This document shows positions 35,960 through 46,200 of a stretch of DNA of 57,838 nt, piece after piece. Every line of letters begins with the position of its first letter. Within the stretch, counting starts at the first letter, position 1. The stretch covers positions 1 to 57,838 of the forward strand of contig JADHWI010000010.1 in assembly GCA_016783565.1 (NCBI GenBank), given 5' to 3'. A model generated the notes under the pieces. It ran no database searches. It was not told the DNA's origin and saw only the letters and a program-made list of their open reading frames with translations. Position numbers and translations under genes: made by a program. This stretch comes from Kiritimatiellia bacterium. GTDB taxonomy: Bacteria; Verrucomicrobiota; Kiritimatiellia; UBA8416; JADHWI01.

Positions 35960-37897
35960 ATGTCTATAATCTCCAGAATCGGCCGAAAGAGTTTCAAGGT
36001 GCGCGCGTTGTACTTTGGAATGTACGCGTTCCTGCTCGTGGGATCGATCAGTATGGTCTACCCGTTCTTGTTGATGATCTCGGGCAGCACGAAGAGCGCG
36101 GTCGACATCAAATACTTCGACGTGGTGCCGCAGTTCTTGCGGGACGATGCCTGGCTGTATCGTAAACATGTGGAGTCGTTGTTCAACGAGCGCATGTTGA
36201 ATCGGAACATGGTTTATGATGATGACGTCACCGCGTTCGATACCATTGACTTGCCTGCTGAAGCGGAGACTGGATGGGTTCGTGAGTGGGAGCGATTTCT
36301 GGCGGAGAATAGCCTGCCGCCGTATGCGTATACTGTGGGACATTTGCAGGCTAATGTGTCACGCACAATTCCCCGTCACTTGCGTGGATTCAAGCGATAC
36401 CTACGTGATCGATATGGGTGCACGATTGATGATGTCAACGCATCGCTTGGCACGGAATTTATCAGTTGGAATGCACTGACGGTCGAAAGTCGGCTGGTGC
36501 TCTCGCGTCGCGACAAACCCCTGAACACTGCTTTCGGGGAAGCGCTTTATGCGTACCAGGCATCCGTGCCAACAGGTATGCGTGTGTATGCATCGGTGGA
36601 AGGGTTCTACAAGAAGCGTTTTTTGAAGCCGCAATATTCGCTGCGCATTGAGGAATACAATCAGGCACACAGCACGGACTATGCGACATATGACGACGTA
36701 CATCTTTCGCGAGTGTTTCCGGTCGATGGATCGCTTAAGGAACAGCAGGACTGGGAAGACTTTGTTCGCAGCACGCTTGCCATGGTGTGGATACGCGCCT
36801 CTGATGGTGCTGCGCCGTCTTATCGCGCCTTTCTTAGAGCCAAGCATGGGACGCTGGATAATCTAAACAAAAATTACGGGGCGGACTATGCGACGTTTGA
36901 TCAGGTTCCGCTGGTGGAAGAACCGCCTGCTTTCGGGATGCGGGTCAGCGACTGGGAGGCGTTCCTCGCGGGTTGGCGCGATCCGGAGACGGGCGAGGAG
37001 TTCAAGCTCCCGTCGGAATATCTTCGCATCCATAGCGTTGAGTTCATGTTCCGTGATTGGTTGCGTGAGAAGTACGGTACGCTCGGCATTATGAGGTCTG
37101 CGATCAACGGTTCGGAATCTGTGGCTGCTGGTCCGCTTTCAGGGCAGGGGAGGTTTGACCGTCTTGCGCCTCCGCAGGAAGCTGTGCACTATGCCTGGTA
37201 TTTTCGGAACAAGAAAGATTTGCGCTGGGAGTTTGTGTCGCGCAATTACAAGGCCGTGGCGGAGTATCTTCTCCTGCATGGGCGGGGCATTCTGAACACG
37301 GTGATTTATTGTTCGCTGGCAATATTGCTGGCGCTGACGATCAATCCGCTGGCAGCCTATGCCATGAGTCGGTACCGGATGCCTTCGAGTTATAAGATCC
37401 TGCTCTTTCTGATGTGCACGATGGCGTTTCCTCCCATGGTCACGCAGATTCCCAACTTCCTCATGTTGCGCAAGCTCGGTCTTCTCAATACCTTTGCAGC
37501 GCTGGTTCTGCCCGGCATGGCCAATGGCTACGCTATCTTTCTGCTTAAAGGTTTCTTTGACTCGCAGCCGCGCGAGTTGTACGAAAGCGCGCAGCTTGAC
37601 GGTGCGAGCGAATGGACCATTTTCTGGCAGCTCACCATGGCGCTATCGAAGCCCATTCTGGCAGTTATCGGGCTACAGGCTTTTACCCTGGCGTACTCCA
37701 ATTTCATGTTTGCTTTCGTTGTGTGCCAGGACGAGAAGATGTGGACCCTGATGGTGTGGCTCTATCAGCTTCAGCAGCGCAGCGGACAGGCGGTTATGTA
37801 TGCATCTCTCATCATTGCCGCTATCCCCACGTTTCTTATCTTTTTATTCTGTCAGAACATCATTATGCGTGGCATCGTTGTGCCCTCAGAGAAATAG
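35960..37897 (+). CDS. MalG-type ABC permease with large repeat-bearing periplasmic insertion
   Basis: A 645-residue protein. TM1 is at ~17-40; the rest of the permease (TM2 from ~445, EAA loop ELYESAQLDGASEWTIF near 538) is normal for MalG. Between them lie about 400 residues that canonical ~280-residue MalG proteins do not have. Within them are four segments spaced ~73 residues (starts ~142, 214, 287, 362) sharing the pattern F/Y-x-x-F/W-L-R/K-x-x-Y/H-G followed by N and G-T/A-E/D-Y. Examples are RGFKRYLRDRYG, RAFLRAKHGTLDNLN and FRDWLREKYGTL. The insertion should face the periplasm. It pairs with the SBP-MalF fusion upstream. Confidence 0.85.
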   Translation: MSIISRIGRKSFKVRALYFGMYAFLLVGSISMVYPFLLMISGSTKSAVDIKYFDVVPQFLRDDAWLYRKHVESLFNERMLNRNMVYDDDVTAFDTIDLPAEAETGWVREWERFLAENSLPPYAYTVGHLQANVSRTIPRHLRGFKRYLRDRYGCTIDDVNASLGTEFISWNALTVESRLVLSRRDKPLNTAFGEALYAYQASVPTGMRVYASVEGFYKKRFLKPQYSLRIEEYNQAHSTDYATYDDVHLSRVFPVDGSLKEQQDWEDFVRSTLAMVWIRASDGAAPSYRAFLRAKHGTLDNLNKNYGADYATFDQVPLVEEPPAFGMRVSDWEAFLAGWRDPETGEEFKLPSEYLRIHSVEFMFRDWLREKYGTLGIMRSAINGSESVAAGPLSGQGRFDRLAPPQEAVHYAWYFRNKKDLRWEFVSRNYKAVAEYLLLHGRGILNTVIYCSLAILLALTINPLAAYAMSRYRMPSSYKILLFLMCTMAFPPMVTQIPNFLMLRKLGLLNTFAALVLPGMANGYAIFLLKGFFDSQPRELYESAQLDGASEWTIFWQLTMALSKPILAVIGLQAFTLAYSNFMFAFVVCQDEKMWTLMVWLYQLQQRSGQAVMYASLIIAAIPTFLIFLFCQNIIMRGIVVPSEK

Positions 37898-37911
37898 AAC
37901 GGAGAAGTAGA

Positions 37912-39696
37912 ATGAAATGGTTTATGGCGGTTTTGGCTGCGTGTGTTGTCTGCGACAGTGCTATGTCAGAGATCCTGGTTGAGGCAGAGAGTTTTGCAGA
38001 GAAGGGTGGGTGGGTTGTTGATCAGCAGTTCACCGAGTCGATGGGATCACCATATTTAATGGCGCACGGTCTTGGCCGCCCTGTGGCAGATGCTGTTGCG
38101 GTGGTTCGCATCCCGAAGCAGGCAACCTATCGCGTGTGGGTGCGAACGAAGGACTGGGCACCGGGAGACTGGGATGCTCCGGGTCGCTTCCGCGTGTTGC
38201 TGAATGAAACAGCGCTTGAGCCCGAGTTCGGCACGGAGACGGGTTGGGCCTGGCAGGATGGCGGAACTATCTCGTTGAAGACCGGCGACCTTACGCTGAC
38301 GCTTCATGATCTCACTGGTTTCGATGGACGCTGCGACGCGATTTTTCTGACGTCGGATCTCACGTTCATGCCGCCGAATGAACTGGAGGCACTGCGCACC
38401 TGGCGCCGCAAACTTAAAGGCACGCCATCCATGCCTTCTGCGGCGGGTGAGTACGATCTGGTCGTGGTGGGTGGCGGCATTGCCGGTTGCGCCGCCGCTC
38501 TGGCGGCGGATAAGCAGGGCATCAAGGTGGCCCTGATTCATGATCGACCCGTGCTGGGTGGCAACGCCAGTAGCGAGGTGCGCGTACACACACTTGGCAT
38601 CACAGGAAAGTCCAGTGATATTCTTCGTCAGATCAATACTGCGCACTATCCGAACGGGTCTCCCCAGTCACTGCGCGATGAGATCAAACGGCATTTGAAT
38701 ATGGAGGCCGCCAAGAACGTAGAGCTGTTTCTCAAATGGCGTGCCTACGGCGTTGAGATGGATGGGAAGCGCATCAAGAGTGTGCTGGCGCGACATACTG
38801 AGTCCGGTCGCGAGGCTCGCTTTCCCGCGCCTGTGTTTGTTGACTCAACGGGCGACGGATGGATCGGTTTCTGGGCCGGCGCAGATCATCGTTACGGTCG
38901 CGAGGCATCGAAGGAGTTTGACGAGGGCTGGACGAAGCATGGCGATCTGTGGTCGCCCGAGACGCCCGACAATCGGGTGATGGGGTCTTCTTTGTTGTGG
39001 TATGCGAAGCGGGTTGAAAAACCCGTGCCCTTTCCTCCTGTGCCCTGGGCCACGGCGGTGGCAGGAAAGCATGCTGCCGTCAAAGGCGAATGGCAATGGG
39101 AGTACAGCAATAACACACTGCACCAGATCGAGGACGCAGAGGCAATTCGCGACCACATGCTGCGTGCGATTTATGGTTCGTTTTCCAATGCGCGCCGCAA
39201 CGAGAAGAATGCGGCTTATCAACTCGACTTCGTGAGCTACATCAGTGGGAAGCGCGAATCACGGCGACTGATGGGAGACTACATCTATACGATGCGTGAT
39301 GCCACTGAGGGGCGCGATTATCCAGACGCTGTGGTTGAAGAAGTGCGTAGCATTGATGTTCACTATCAGATTAACATTAAGTCAGCGAAACGACCGGATT
39401 TTCTGTCGGAGGCACTGTTTATGAAAGTACCTCGATACAGAATACCGTTCCGTTGTCTCTATTCCCGCAATCTCGAGAACCTGATGATGGCCGGGCGATG
39501 TTTCAGTTGCTCGCACATTGGACTGGGCGGACCGCGCGTGATGAACACCTGCGGCCAGATGGGCGTAGCCGTGGGTAATGCAGCCGCTTTGTGCAAGAAG
39601 CACAAGACGACACCGCGGGGTGTTTATCAGGATCACATCAAAGCGCTGAGGGCGCTAATCGGTTATCCGTCAACGGTAGATACTAGTCAGAAGTAG
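37912..39696 (+). CDS. Exported FAD-dependent oxidoreductase with N-terminal carbohydrate-binding-like domain
   Basis: The ~594-residue protein starts at ATG 37912 after ggagaag, 14 nt from the permease stop. The signal peptide ends near AMSE. Residues ~20-150 form a beta-rich domain resembling sugar-binding modules (YRVWVRTKDW). The FAD domain begins at ~183 with VVVGGGIAGCAAALAA, and later has NLMMAGRCFSCSHIGLGG. This FAD_oxidored family (often mislabelled xanthan lyase in PVC genomes) probably oxidises sugars in the periplasm. Its operon place behind the permeases suggests it processes the same glycan. Confidence 0.85.
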   Translation: MKWFMAVLAACVVCDSAMSEILVEAESFAEKGGWVVDQQFTESMGSPYLMAHGLGRPVADAVAVVRIPKQATYRVWVRTKDWAPGDWDAPGRFRVLLNETALEPEFGTETGWAWQDGGTISLKTGDLTLTLHDLTGFDGRCDAIFLTSDLTFMPPNELEALRTWRRKLKGTPSMPSAAGEYDLVVVGGGIAGCAAALAADKQGIKVALIHDRPVLGGNASSEVRVHTLGITGKSSDILRQINTAHYPNGSPQSLRDEIKRHLNMEAAKNVELFLKWRAYGVEMDGKRIKSVLARHTESGREARFPAPVFVDSTGDGWIGFWAGADHRYGREASKEFDEGWTKHGDLWSPETPDNRVMGSSLLWYAKRVEKPVPFPPVPWATAVAGKHAAVKGEWQWEYSNNTLHQIEDAEAIRDHMLRAIYGSFSNARRNEKNAAYQLDFVSYISGKRESRRLMGDYIYTMRDATEGRDYPDAVVEEVRSIDVHYQINIKSAKRPDFLSEALFMKVPRYRIPFRCLYSRNLENLMMAGRCFSCSHIGLGGPRVMNTCGQMGVAVGNAAALCKKHKTTPRGVYQDHIKALRALIGYPSTVDTSQK

Positions 39697-39893
39697 CTCC
39701 TCGCCGCTCCGTAAAACGACAACTGCCCCGCATTGCCGGATACGAAATTGATATAATGGCTCCCCGCGCCGCCGCCGATAACGTCGTTGTCCGGGGTCCT
39801 GGAAAAGCAAACTCCTATTGGATGCCCACGCCCAGAGGACGCCCAGAGGACTCCGATTTGGGCGTTGAACGCGATCCACTTACGCGCTAACAT
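39690..39893 (-). other. Short minus-strand fragment with tandem duplication, possible gene remnant
   Basis: A 68-codon minus-strand frame ends with a Gly/Ser/Asn-rich sequence (DVIGGGAGSHYINFVSGN) typical of the C-terminal parts of large surface proteins, without a credible start. A perfect 11-bp tandem duplication (acgcccagagg, 39828-39849) interrupts the frame. It may be a decayed surface-protein end. I could not identify the family. Confidence 0.3.
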
Positions 39894-39899
39894 CAGCTT

Positions 39900-40451
39900 G
39901 TGACTGGCTTCAGCAGAATCCTATCCATTGCATCCCGCGATCTTCCTGCGGCAGGCGTGGACTGTCTGCTCATTGGCGGTTTTGCGGTGAACCATTACGG
40001 GTATAGCCGGAACACGCTGGATGTGGACTTCATGATTGTTGCGGATCAGGTGAACGCGACCCGGCGAGTCATGACAGAAGCCGGCTTCACGAATGTTTCG
40101 GTACTGGATAACGTCGTTTTCTTCAGCTCTGGTGATGCCGAGCCTCGAGTAGATTTTCTAAAAGTCGACGCGGAAACCATGCAGAAGCTACTCGCGAATG
40201 CCGTCGAGATCCGCGTCCGGGGTTGCGTATTGCAGGTCCCAGTACTCAGGGATTTGCTGGCGATGAAGGTTTTCTCGCTGACCCAGAGCACCGCCAGGCG
40301 AATGGGCAAGGATCTCCCCGACATCGCCTTCTTAACCGTCATCAACGATTTGGATCTGCAGGCGGACATTCGCCCCCTGTGCGAGAGATTCGGCTCGGCA
40401 GAGATCTATGAACTCATTCACAAACAGGTGGAGGGCCTGAGGCAGCCATGA
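39900..40451 (+). CDS. MNT/AbiEii-type nucleotidyltransferase
   Basis: A 183-residue protein starting at GTG 39900. It has the polymerase-beta core signature LIGGFAVNHYGYSRNTLDVDFMI (Gly-Gly and Asp-x-Asp metal site, near residues 23-48) and RVDFLKV. Such proteins act as toxins or nucleotidyl-adding antitoxin partners in defense modules. Its stop overlaps the start of the next small gene by 4 nt, so they are coupled. It may be part of a small toxin-antitoxin module. Confidence 0.8.
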   Translation: MTGFSRILSIASRDLPAAGVDCLLIGGFAVNHYGYSRNTLDVDFMIVADQVNATRRVMTEAGFTNVSVLDNVVFFSSGDAEPRVDFLKVDAETMQKLLANAVEIRVRGCVLQVPVLRDLLAMKVFSLTQSTARRMGKDLPDIAFLTVINDLDLQADIRPLCERFGSAEIYELIHKQVEGLRQP

Positions 40452-40630
40452 AAACGCGTCGACCGGAGCCGCTCCCACCTCGTCTCGGCATGGAGCCATA
40501 TCTTGACTTCGTCGAAGAGTCATTTCGCGAGCGGAATGTCAAACTCGCCCACCGACAGAAGGAACTCGAAGAACGGATCACTAAACCGTTCACATTGGTG
40601 CCTCCCCAAGTGGCGGTTGAAGGTAGATAG
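40448..40630 (+). CDS. Small protein coupled to nucleotidyltransferase (possible antitoxin)
   Basis: A 60-residue Arg/Glu-rich helical protein (ESFRERNVKLAHRQKELEERI) whose ATGA start overlaps the nucleotidyltransferase stop. No family is recognised. Its position, size and charge fit an antitoxin or cognate partner, which is inference only. Confidence 0.55.
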   Translation: MKTRRPEPLPPRLGMEPYLDFVEESFRERNVKLAHRQKELEERITKPFTLVPPQVAVEGR

Positions 40631-40814
40631 TCATTCTGCGGGCGTCTCGGCCGTCGGAGTCAGTGATTCTAGGCGCACAAACAGTTACAATAGAGCCTGT
40701 TCCTAGGCGTGATATTTTGTGCTTGCTCGACAGCCGTTCCTTCGTCAGAATGCGGCGCTGTTTGAGGAACGGAAGTGTTAACAGGACTGACGTTTTGCAG
40801 GCAGAGAAGAGTTC

Positions 40815-40872
40815 GGCGGGGTACTCAAGTGGTCAACGGGGCAGATTGTAAATCTGATTGTACCGCGACAGC
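40815..40872 (+). pseudogene. Truncated tRNA-Tyr (GUA) 5' half
   Basis: A tRNA-Tyr-like 5' half: acceptor arm ggcgggg, ta, D arm (ctcaagtggtcaacgggg-type) and anticodon stem-loop caga-ttgtaaa-tctg with anticodon GTA. The T arm (GGTTCGAATCC) and 3' acceptor strand are missing; sequence after ~872 does not match a tRNA. It lies 31 nt before the intact tRNA-Tyr, so it is a duplication remnant. Confidence 0.75.
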
Positions 40873-40903
40873 TTATACGATATACTGATTTGAAAACTTA
40901 AAT

Positions 40904-40987
40904 GGCGGGTTCGCATAGTGGCAATTGCGGTAGACTGTAAATCTACTCTCTCTGAGTTCCTTGGTTCGAGTCCAAGACCCGCCACCA
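40904..40987 (+). tRNA. tRNA-Tyr (GUA)
   Basis: 84-nt class II tRNA with genomic CCA. The acceptor stem is GGCGGGT/ACCCGCC, the anticodon stem GTAGA/TCTAC has loop CTGTAAA (anticodon GTA), there is a short variable arm around ctctctgag, and the T arm is CTTGG-TTCGAGT-CCAAG. All stems pair. It is followed by a strong terminator. Confidence 0.93.
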
Positions 40988-40998
40988 TTTAAAAATTC

Positions 40999-41027
40999 AA
41001 AGCCCGCCTATTCAGGTGGGCTTTTTT
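40999..41027 (+). terminator. Intrinsic terminator after tRNA-Tyr
   Basis: A 9-bp stem (agcccgcct / aggtgggct, one G-U) with loop attc is followed by six T. It terminates the tRNA-Tyr transcript. Confidence 0.93.
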
Positions 41028-41158
41028 ATGTGGGTCGGACCATAGCAACCCTTTGCCCGGCAACACCTCAAATCACCCCTTATCCTTATGACCTGCAATC
41101 ACTTGTCGTGGTCCGACTCAATTAGTATTAGACACAATTAAGCTATTAAATATTTCAA

Positions 41159-42895
41159 TCAATAATCATTTTTATTAGAAATAACAAAATAGACCGTCTT
41201 GGATCGTGTCTCCGAGGACAAGGGAACAAACCCCAACTTTTTCAGGTCTTTGATGTTTAAAGGCCACGTCGGTGAGGGAGGAGGATTCCCTTCTTTTACA
41301 AGTAGCTTGGGGCCATACCAAAGGGTGTAGGGATTCTCCGGCGCTGAACCTTTCGGTAGTCTTACGCAACGTCTGTCTTCCGCAAAGACACCTCCTGTGT
41401 AGATAAAAGTAGCGTCGGTTGTATTCTTTGTCACGGAACAAAAACTATCTTGAAGGCTTGTTGACAGAGGTTGCCCCTCGGCATCGACGGCGCTGACGGA
41501 TGAGGCCCAATGAGGAATTCTCACACGAATGTGCTTCTTGCCCCCACGTACAATTTGAATGTGCTGGCGATGAATTTCACTTTCGTTTATAGCGGGCAAT
41601 ATTGTGGATACAATTTTATAGTCATCGGTAGAGTAGGTGTAATCGAGTGAGAAATTGCAGGTGAGTGTTTTCTTGTTATGGGTGCAAAGGAATTCCTCCA
41701 GAATCGGGAAGGCCAATTTGCCGTGGTAAATACAACACCATGTTGATTCTGTTATCTTTGAACCAAACCCAATCAGTCCTGCTTTGTCACCGATCATGCT
41801 GCGATGACCATGACCGCCTTCCAGGGCTTGGTTCTGAAGGAAATGGTTATGAAAGACTCGTTCAGCCATAGCCCAGTACTTTGATTTGCCGGTGATTTCA
41901 GCAAGTTCTAAATTCAGGCGAAACCAGTCGGTTAGAGCACAGCCTTCATCCCTTTTATAGAAGGTGTGGCACTTCTCCAATGGGCCGCCTGGTGCTTGAA
42001 TATAACCGCCTTCCACAAGCTCACGCCAACGCGTTTCCGCACGATCCAGATAGTATTGATCCTTCAATGTTTTATACAGGAGGAGGATGCCTACGTGATT
42101 GCATAGCATTCCGTGAGTGTGATCAATGGGTAGACGATCGAATTGCTCGAAAAACTTTGCCATGGTCACAGCAGTATCAAGGTACTTCTTCTCACCAGTA
42201 AGCAAGTGAAGTTTGACCAACCCCTCCATGGCGGGAAAGTAACAGATGACATAGTTGGAAAAATACTCTCCGGGCCGGACATATTCAGATTTTCGGGAGG
42301 GGTCGGCAAACATCGGGACAGTAGTAACGTAGAAATCACCAAGCTTCTTAAGGGCTGAAAGTACTGCTGGATCCTTGTAAGATCGATACGCTTCGATCAG
42401 GCCGCACAGCATGCGGGCGTTACCCCACAATGCCGGGTGAAAAGTTTTCGGACCCAGCTTCTTGTCCAGAGCTTTATTCCAATCCACTTCTCCGGAGGCA
42501 CAAAAATATCCGCCCTTCCTCTGATTCTTTAAGGCTTCATCAATCAGATCCCTGAGAAGGGCAGGCATCTCTGAGGATTTTCTGCCGGCGATTGACATGA
42601 TTTCGATATATCGACCGGATATATCACCTGAGAAGTTTTTAAAGGGCCGGTTATGCTTACTTTTCCAGTTGTTATCAGAATTTGAAACTTTCTCTCCGGT
42701 AAGATCTGCCCTTAACCATGCAAGAGAGGTGAACGGGTATGTATCCAGCCTATCGCTTATATGATTCTCTGCAGTTCCGGCCTCTCCCCGGAGGGTCACG
42801 GTCTTCTTTTCTTCTCCAAAGCTTGAAGGTAGTAATGAAAGGCAAAGGGTTAATATTATTACTCCTATGTGGTTCTCAAATAGTTGTCTGTTCAT
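41159..42895 (-). CDS. Secreted GH127-family beta-L-arabinofuranosidase-like protein
   Basis: The ~578-residue protein starts at ATG 42895 (SD ggaaag) with signal peptide NHIGVIILTLCLSLLPSS. The DUF1680/GH127 helical toroid spans ~120-440. The zinc/catalytic ligand set is visible: E317-x-C319 in RDEGCALTDW and C387-C388 in STWCCIYHG. GH127 enzymes release beta-L-arabinofuranose from plant or extensin glycans by a Cys nucleophile. It lies on its own, 387 nt from the next operon. Confidence 0.9.
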   Translation of the reverse strand: MNRQLFENHIGVIILTLCLSLLPSSFGEEKKTVTLRGEAGTAENHISDRLDTYPFTSLAWLRADLTGEKVSNSDNNWKSKHNRPFKNFSGDISGRYIEIMSIAGRKSSEMPALLRDLIDEALKNQRKGGYFCASGEVDWNKALDKKLGPKTFHPALWGNARMLCGLIEAYRSYKDPAVLSALKKLGDFYVTTVPMFADPSRKSEYVRPGEYFSNYVICYFPAMEGLVKLHLLTGEKKYLDTAVTMAKFFEQFDRLPIDHTHGMLCNHVGILLLYKTLKDQYYLDRAETRWRELVEGGYIQAPGGPLEKCHTFYKRDEGCALTDWFRLNLELAEITGKSKYWAMAERVFHNHFLQNQALEGGHGHRSMIGDKAGLIGFGSKITESTWCCIYHGKLAFPILEEFLCTHNKKTLTCNFSLDYTYSTDDYKIVSTILPAINESEIHRQHIQIVRGGKKHIRVRIPHWASSVSAVDAEGQPLSTSLQDSFCSVTKNTTDATFIYTGGVFAEDRRCVRLPKGSAPENPYTLWYGPKLLVKEGNPPPSPTWPLNIKDLKKLGFVPLSSETRSKTVYFVISNKNDY

Positions 42896-43282
42896 AGTCA
42901 TTGGCTTTCCCATATCTTGTTCTTGTAATCTGGTCGTCGAGTTTGGCAAAGGTTAGCAAGTTCTTTGCTGCAAGATTCACATGTTCTCCAGATGATATTT
43001 ACGTCTGTTTAAAAGCTGATAGGAAATTGCTTTTAGCCTCGTCAATCTCATTACCCTCAATTAGCCATTAAAGTCGCTTAATGTTCAAATACTATGTGCT
43101 CAAAGGAAGATTTCCAAGGGTATAACGGCCAATTTTAAGGCAGGAATAGGGAAGAGTGCGGAATTGCGGTACGATGGCGGTCTCAAGGCCATTTGCAGGC
43201 ACAGCCCATCCGTCTGATCAGTCGGATCTGACCGATCAAAATGACTCCCGTCCCCTTCGCTTTCTTGGCGCTCTTTTTTTAT
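42896..43282. other. Intergenic region, 387 bp, with 9-bp direct repeats
   Basis: No gene is supported. At 43213-43239 three imperfect 9-bp units (tctgatcag, tcggatctg, accgatcaa) run head to tail around GATC centres, with a longer inverted symmetry (gatcagtc / gaccgatc). It could be a short noncoding repeat or binding array downstream of the PQQ gene. Otherwise I see nothing. Confidence 0.45.
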
Positions 43283-46200
43283 TTACTCACCATAACAGCT
43301 GATGGTTCCATTCTTGAGGACGAGATAAATCTTTCCGTTGGCGGCAGCAAGGCCGTCGAGGACAGGTGCTGAGTCTATGTCGTGTCTGCCTGTCTCCTCG
43401 CCAGTTTCTTTGGAGTGGATCAGCAGTTGTCCGAGTTTCTTTTCGTCGGCTGTCGTCCAGAGACTTGCTTTATCTGTTGCGCCGGCCAGATATATGCTGT
43501 CCTTGTCCAGGATCATTGCCTGAGCTCGAATTGGAATCTTTGTGGTCCAGGCACGTCTGGTTGATTTCTTTCTCTTTTTTGCGGGGTTCGTTTTTTTGTT
43601 GCCTGTTGCTGGAAGATCGTAGGCAAACAGATTGTATCCGGAACCAAGCTTATGGGTGTCATGGCTTGCCGATTTCCATGCGAGGCGCCTGAGGCCTGTG
43701 ACGCCATAGGTGCGGTTATTATCAAATGCCATTATCTGAGCAGTAGCGGAGTTCAGCTCCCAATAGACATTGTTGAGCCAGGAGTCGTCAAGGAATCCGC
43801 CTCTTGCCCGCAGATAGCCGCCCTTGCTGTCTCTTATTGACTTAAAATCCTTATCGAACGCCATTTTTCGCATGAAAATCGAATTGTCTTTAGAGACAAG
43901 AATATCCGGCATGACGGCACCTTTATTCTCACCCTTGGGGTCAGTGTCAGCCTGCAGGTTGCCTTTATGCAGTATCTTTCCAGTAGCCGCATCCAGTACA
44001 TAGGTGTACAGCCCCGTGTTTAAATGCATGGAGCGCCCAGCCACGACATAGACCTTGGATTGCTGAACCAATACACTTCCATGCACCGGCCATGCCGACT
44101 CAACGCGATCATAGGCTCCGAGCCGCTGATCCACAGGCGCCGCCTTGAATTTCCAGGCGAGCTTTCCAGATATTGCGTCAAGACAGATCACATATCCCGT
44201 ACGTGTGCCGAAGAATAGCCGACCCTTGTCATGGGAGGGTGGGGAATCGATGGGCCCGCTGGCAAAGTATGTCCATTTGATATCGCCAGTGTCAGCATCC
44301 AGCGCGTGCAACTGGTACTTGTCGGTGGAAGCACAGAAGAGTAAACCGCGCGCAACGACAGGGGCCGTAAGTTTACCCTGAAGGGTCGTCGTCCATTTTT
44401 TTGAGATCTTGTCAGGAATATCTGCAGTTGTAGCCCCGCTCCGCATATTATCATGACGGTAGCTGCTCCACTCTTTGGAAGCTGGAGGTTGGGTGTCGGG
44501 AGACGGGCGTTGAGCTTTTTCATACGCCGAACCTTTTGTGAGCCTCTCTTCGTCCGGTGTGAGCTTCAGTGTGCTTTCATTGCTGTTCAATGCCATAAAT
44601 CCGCCCAGAAGTGTATCGGCGTGACAGCCGCAGCTGTGGCCTGGAAGGTAGATGCAGCCGTTGGCCGGCATTATCCCATAGGCACAGGCACCGCGCAGCC
44701 AGTGGATTACATCTATCTCACCGGTCTTGAAGTTGATGTACTCAATACCCTCCTCTCCGTAGAGATAGAAGTTTTCCGTCCCCTTGTTGCGGTAACAGCG
44801 GTGATGGTGACCCACCTGCAGTTCGGGGATCTTGTATTCCTTCTTTGTTTCGCCTGTCTGGATATCGAGGCCTTTCAATACGTCACTCTTTTCATTAAGG
44901 GTCCATACCATCCCGTGGTGAATAAATAGATCAGCTGGAGTAAAATGTGATATCGAAGTTCCCATGGTCTTCCAGCGCTCCTTGCCGGAACTTTCTTCGA
45001 GCACGACGATATGCATCTGCTTTTTCTGCCATTGGTTCAAATTGCTTGCGCTGGAAGGGATCTGGGCCAGAAAGACTCCGCCTTTGTGGTAGACCAGTGT
45101 GCAGAGGTTTACATAGTTGTACTTGCTGTGCCCAAAGATATCTTTTACGGGCGGGCGAGGGGTGGTCCAACTCTTATTGCCCGTCTTCTTGTCCAGTGCA
45201 ACGATTTCGCCCCGGTCCAGGAAGAAGAGCTTATCTGATCCTATTGTCAGACAGATGTCGGAGTATTTCTTCAGCTCATCTCCCCGCGAGACTACACCGG
45301 TTACACCTGTATGTTCCCACAGGATCTTGCCGCTTTTGGGGTCAAGCGCCAGAATGTTCTTCCCGGGCTCGGTGAGTGACGTGTTCTGCGAGAGATAGAT
45401 TACACCGTCGTCATAAAGAATCGCTGCTGTCTTCTCGGTTCCTTTATAGGTCTGAAGGATCTTGCCGGTAGCACCATCGATCTCTGTGAGAGGTGCTGCG
45501 AAACCAAGCGTAACATAGACCTTGTCGCCATTGGCGACCAGCCGACGGTAGACCTGGGTGGGGTTCTTGAAGCGCATGGCGATGCCGGTGCGGATTTTGC
45601 CCCATGACTCTGAACCCCATTTAGGCATGGGTATTGTCCAGAGCTGCAGGCCGTTGAACGCGTCCCTTGCAGAGAGTACCCAGTGGCCATGGGGGCCTTC
45701 AATTCCGATAGGTGCCCGGTCTTCTATGCTGTAAATACGTCCGTCGCAGGAAATCATAACCGTAACACTTGGTAAGAGATTGTGATTTCTTTCCCACTTC
45801 GGCTCAGCAATCCACTGCATGTTACGGGAAACGCCGACTAGCTGATCTTTGGAGACAGCATTGTTGTGGGGGCCGTAGAGCCAGTGGGGCCAGGAGTCCA
45901 TGCCGGCAGGAACCGGTTTGGTGAACTGGCTCTCAGACGAATCAGACTGATCTCTAAACACACCACGAGGAGCAAGTACACGTTCGATTTCATCGCGCGA
46001 TACTCGATGCCCTGTATCCGACACGACGATTTGATTTACTAAATTGTCGATGTAAGGCAGCTCTTCTCCTGTCCAGTGTTCGACACTGACCCGGCCGTAG
46101 AGGCCTTTACTCTGGATATATTTGCGGGCGGTTTCAATATTGGCGAGATTGCTGTCCAAGGCATGGACCACATTGTTTTCTCCTGCCAGTTCAACAGTCT

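Noticed and set aside
35673-35969. Plus-strand 98-codon open frame between permease genes
   Set aside because: The opposite strand matches the ends of a four-helix-bundle protein, so the plus-strand frame is its shadow.
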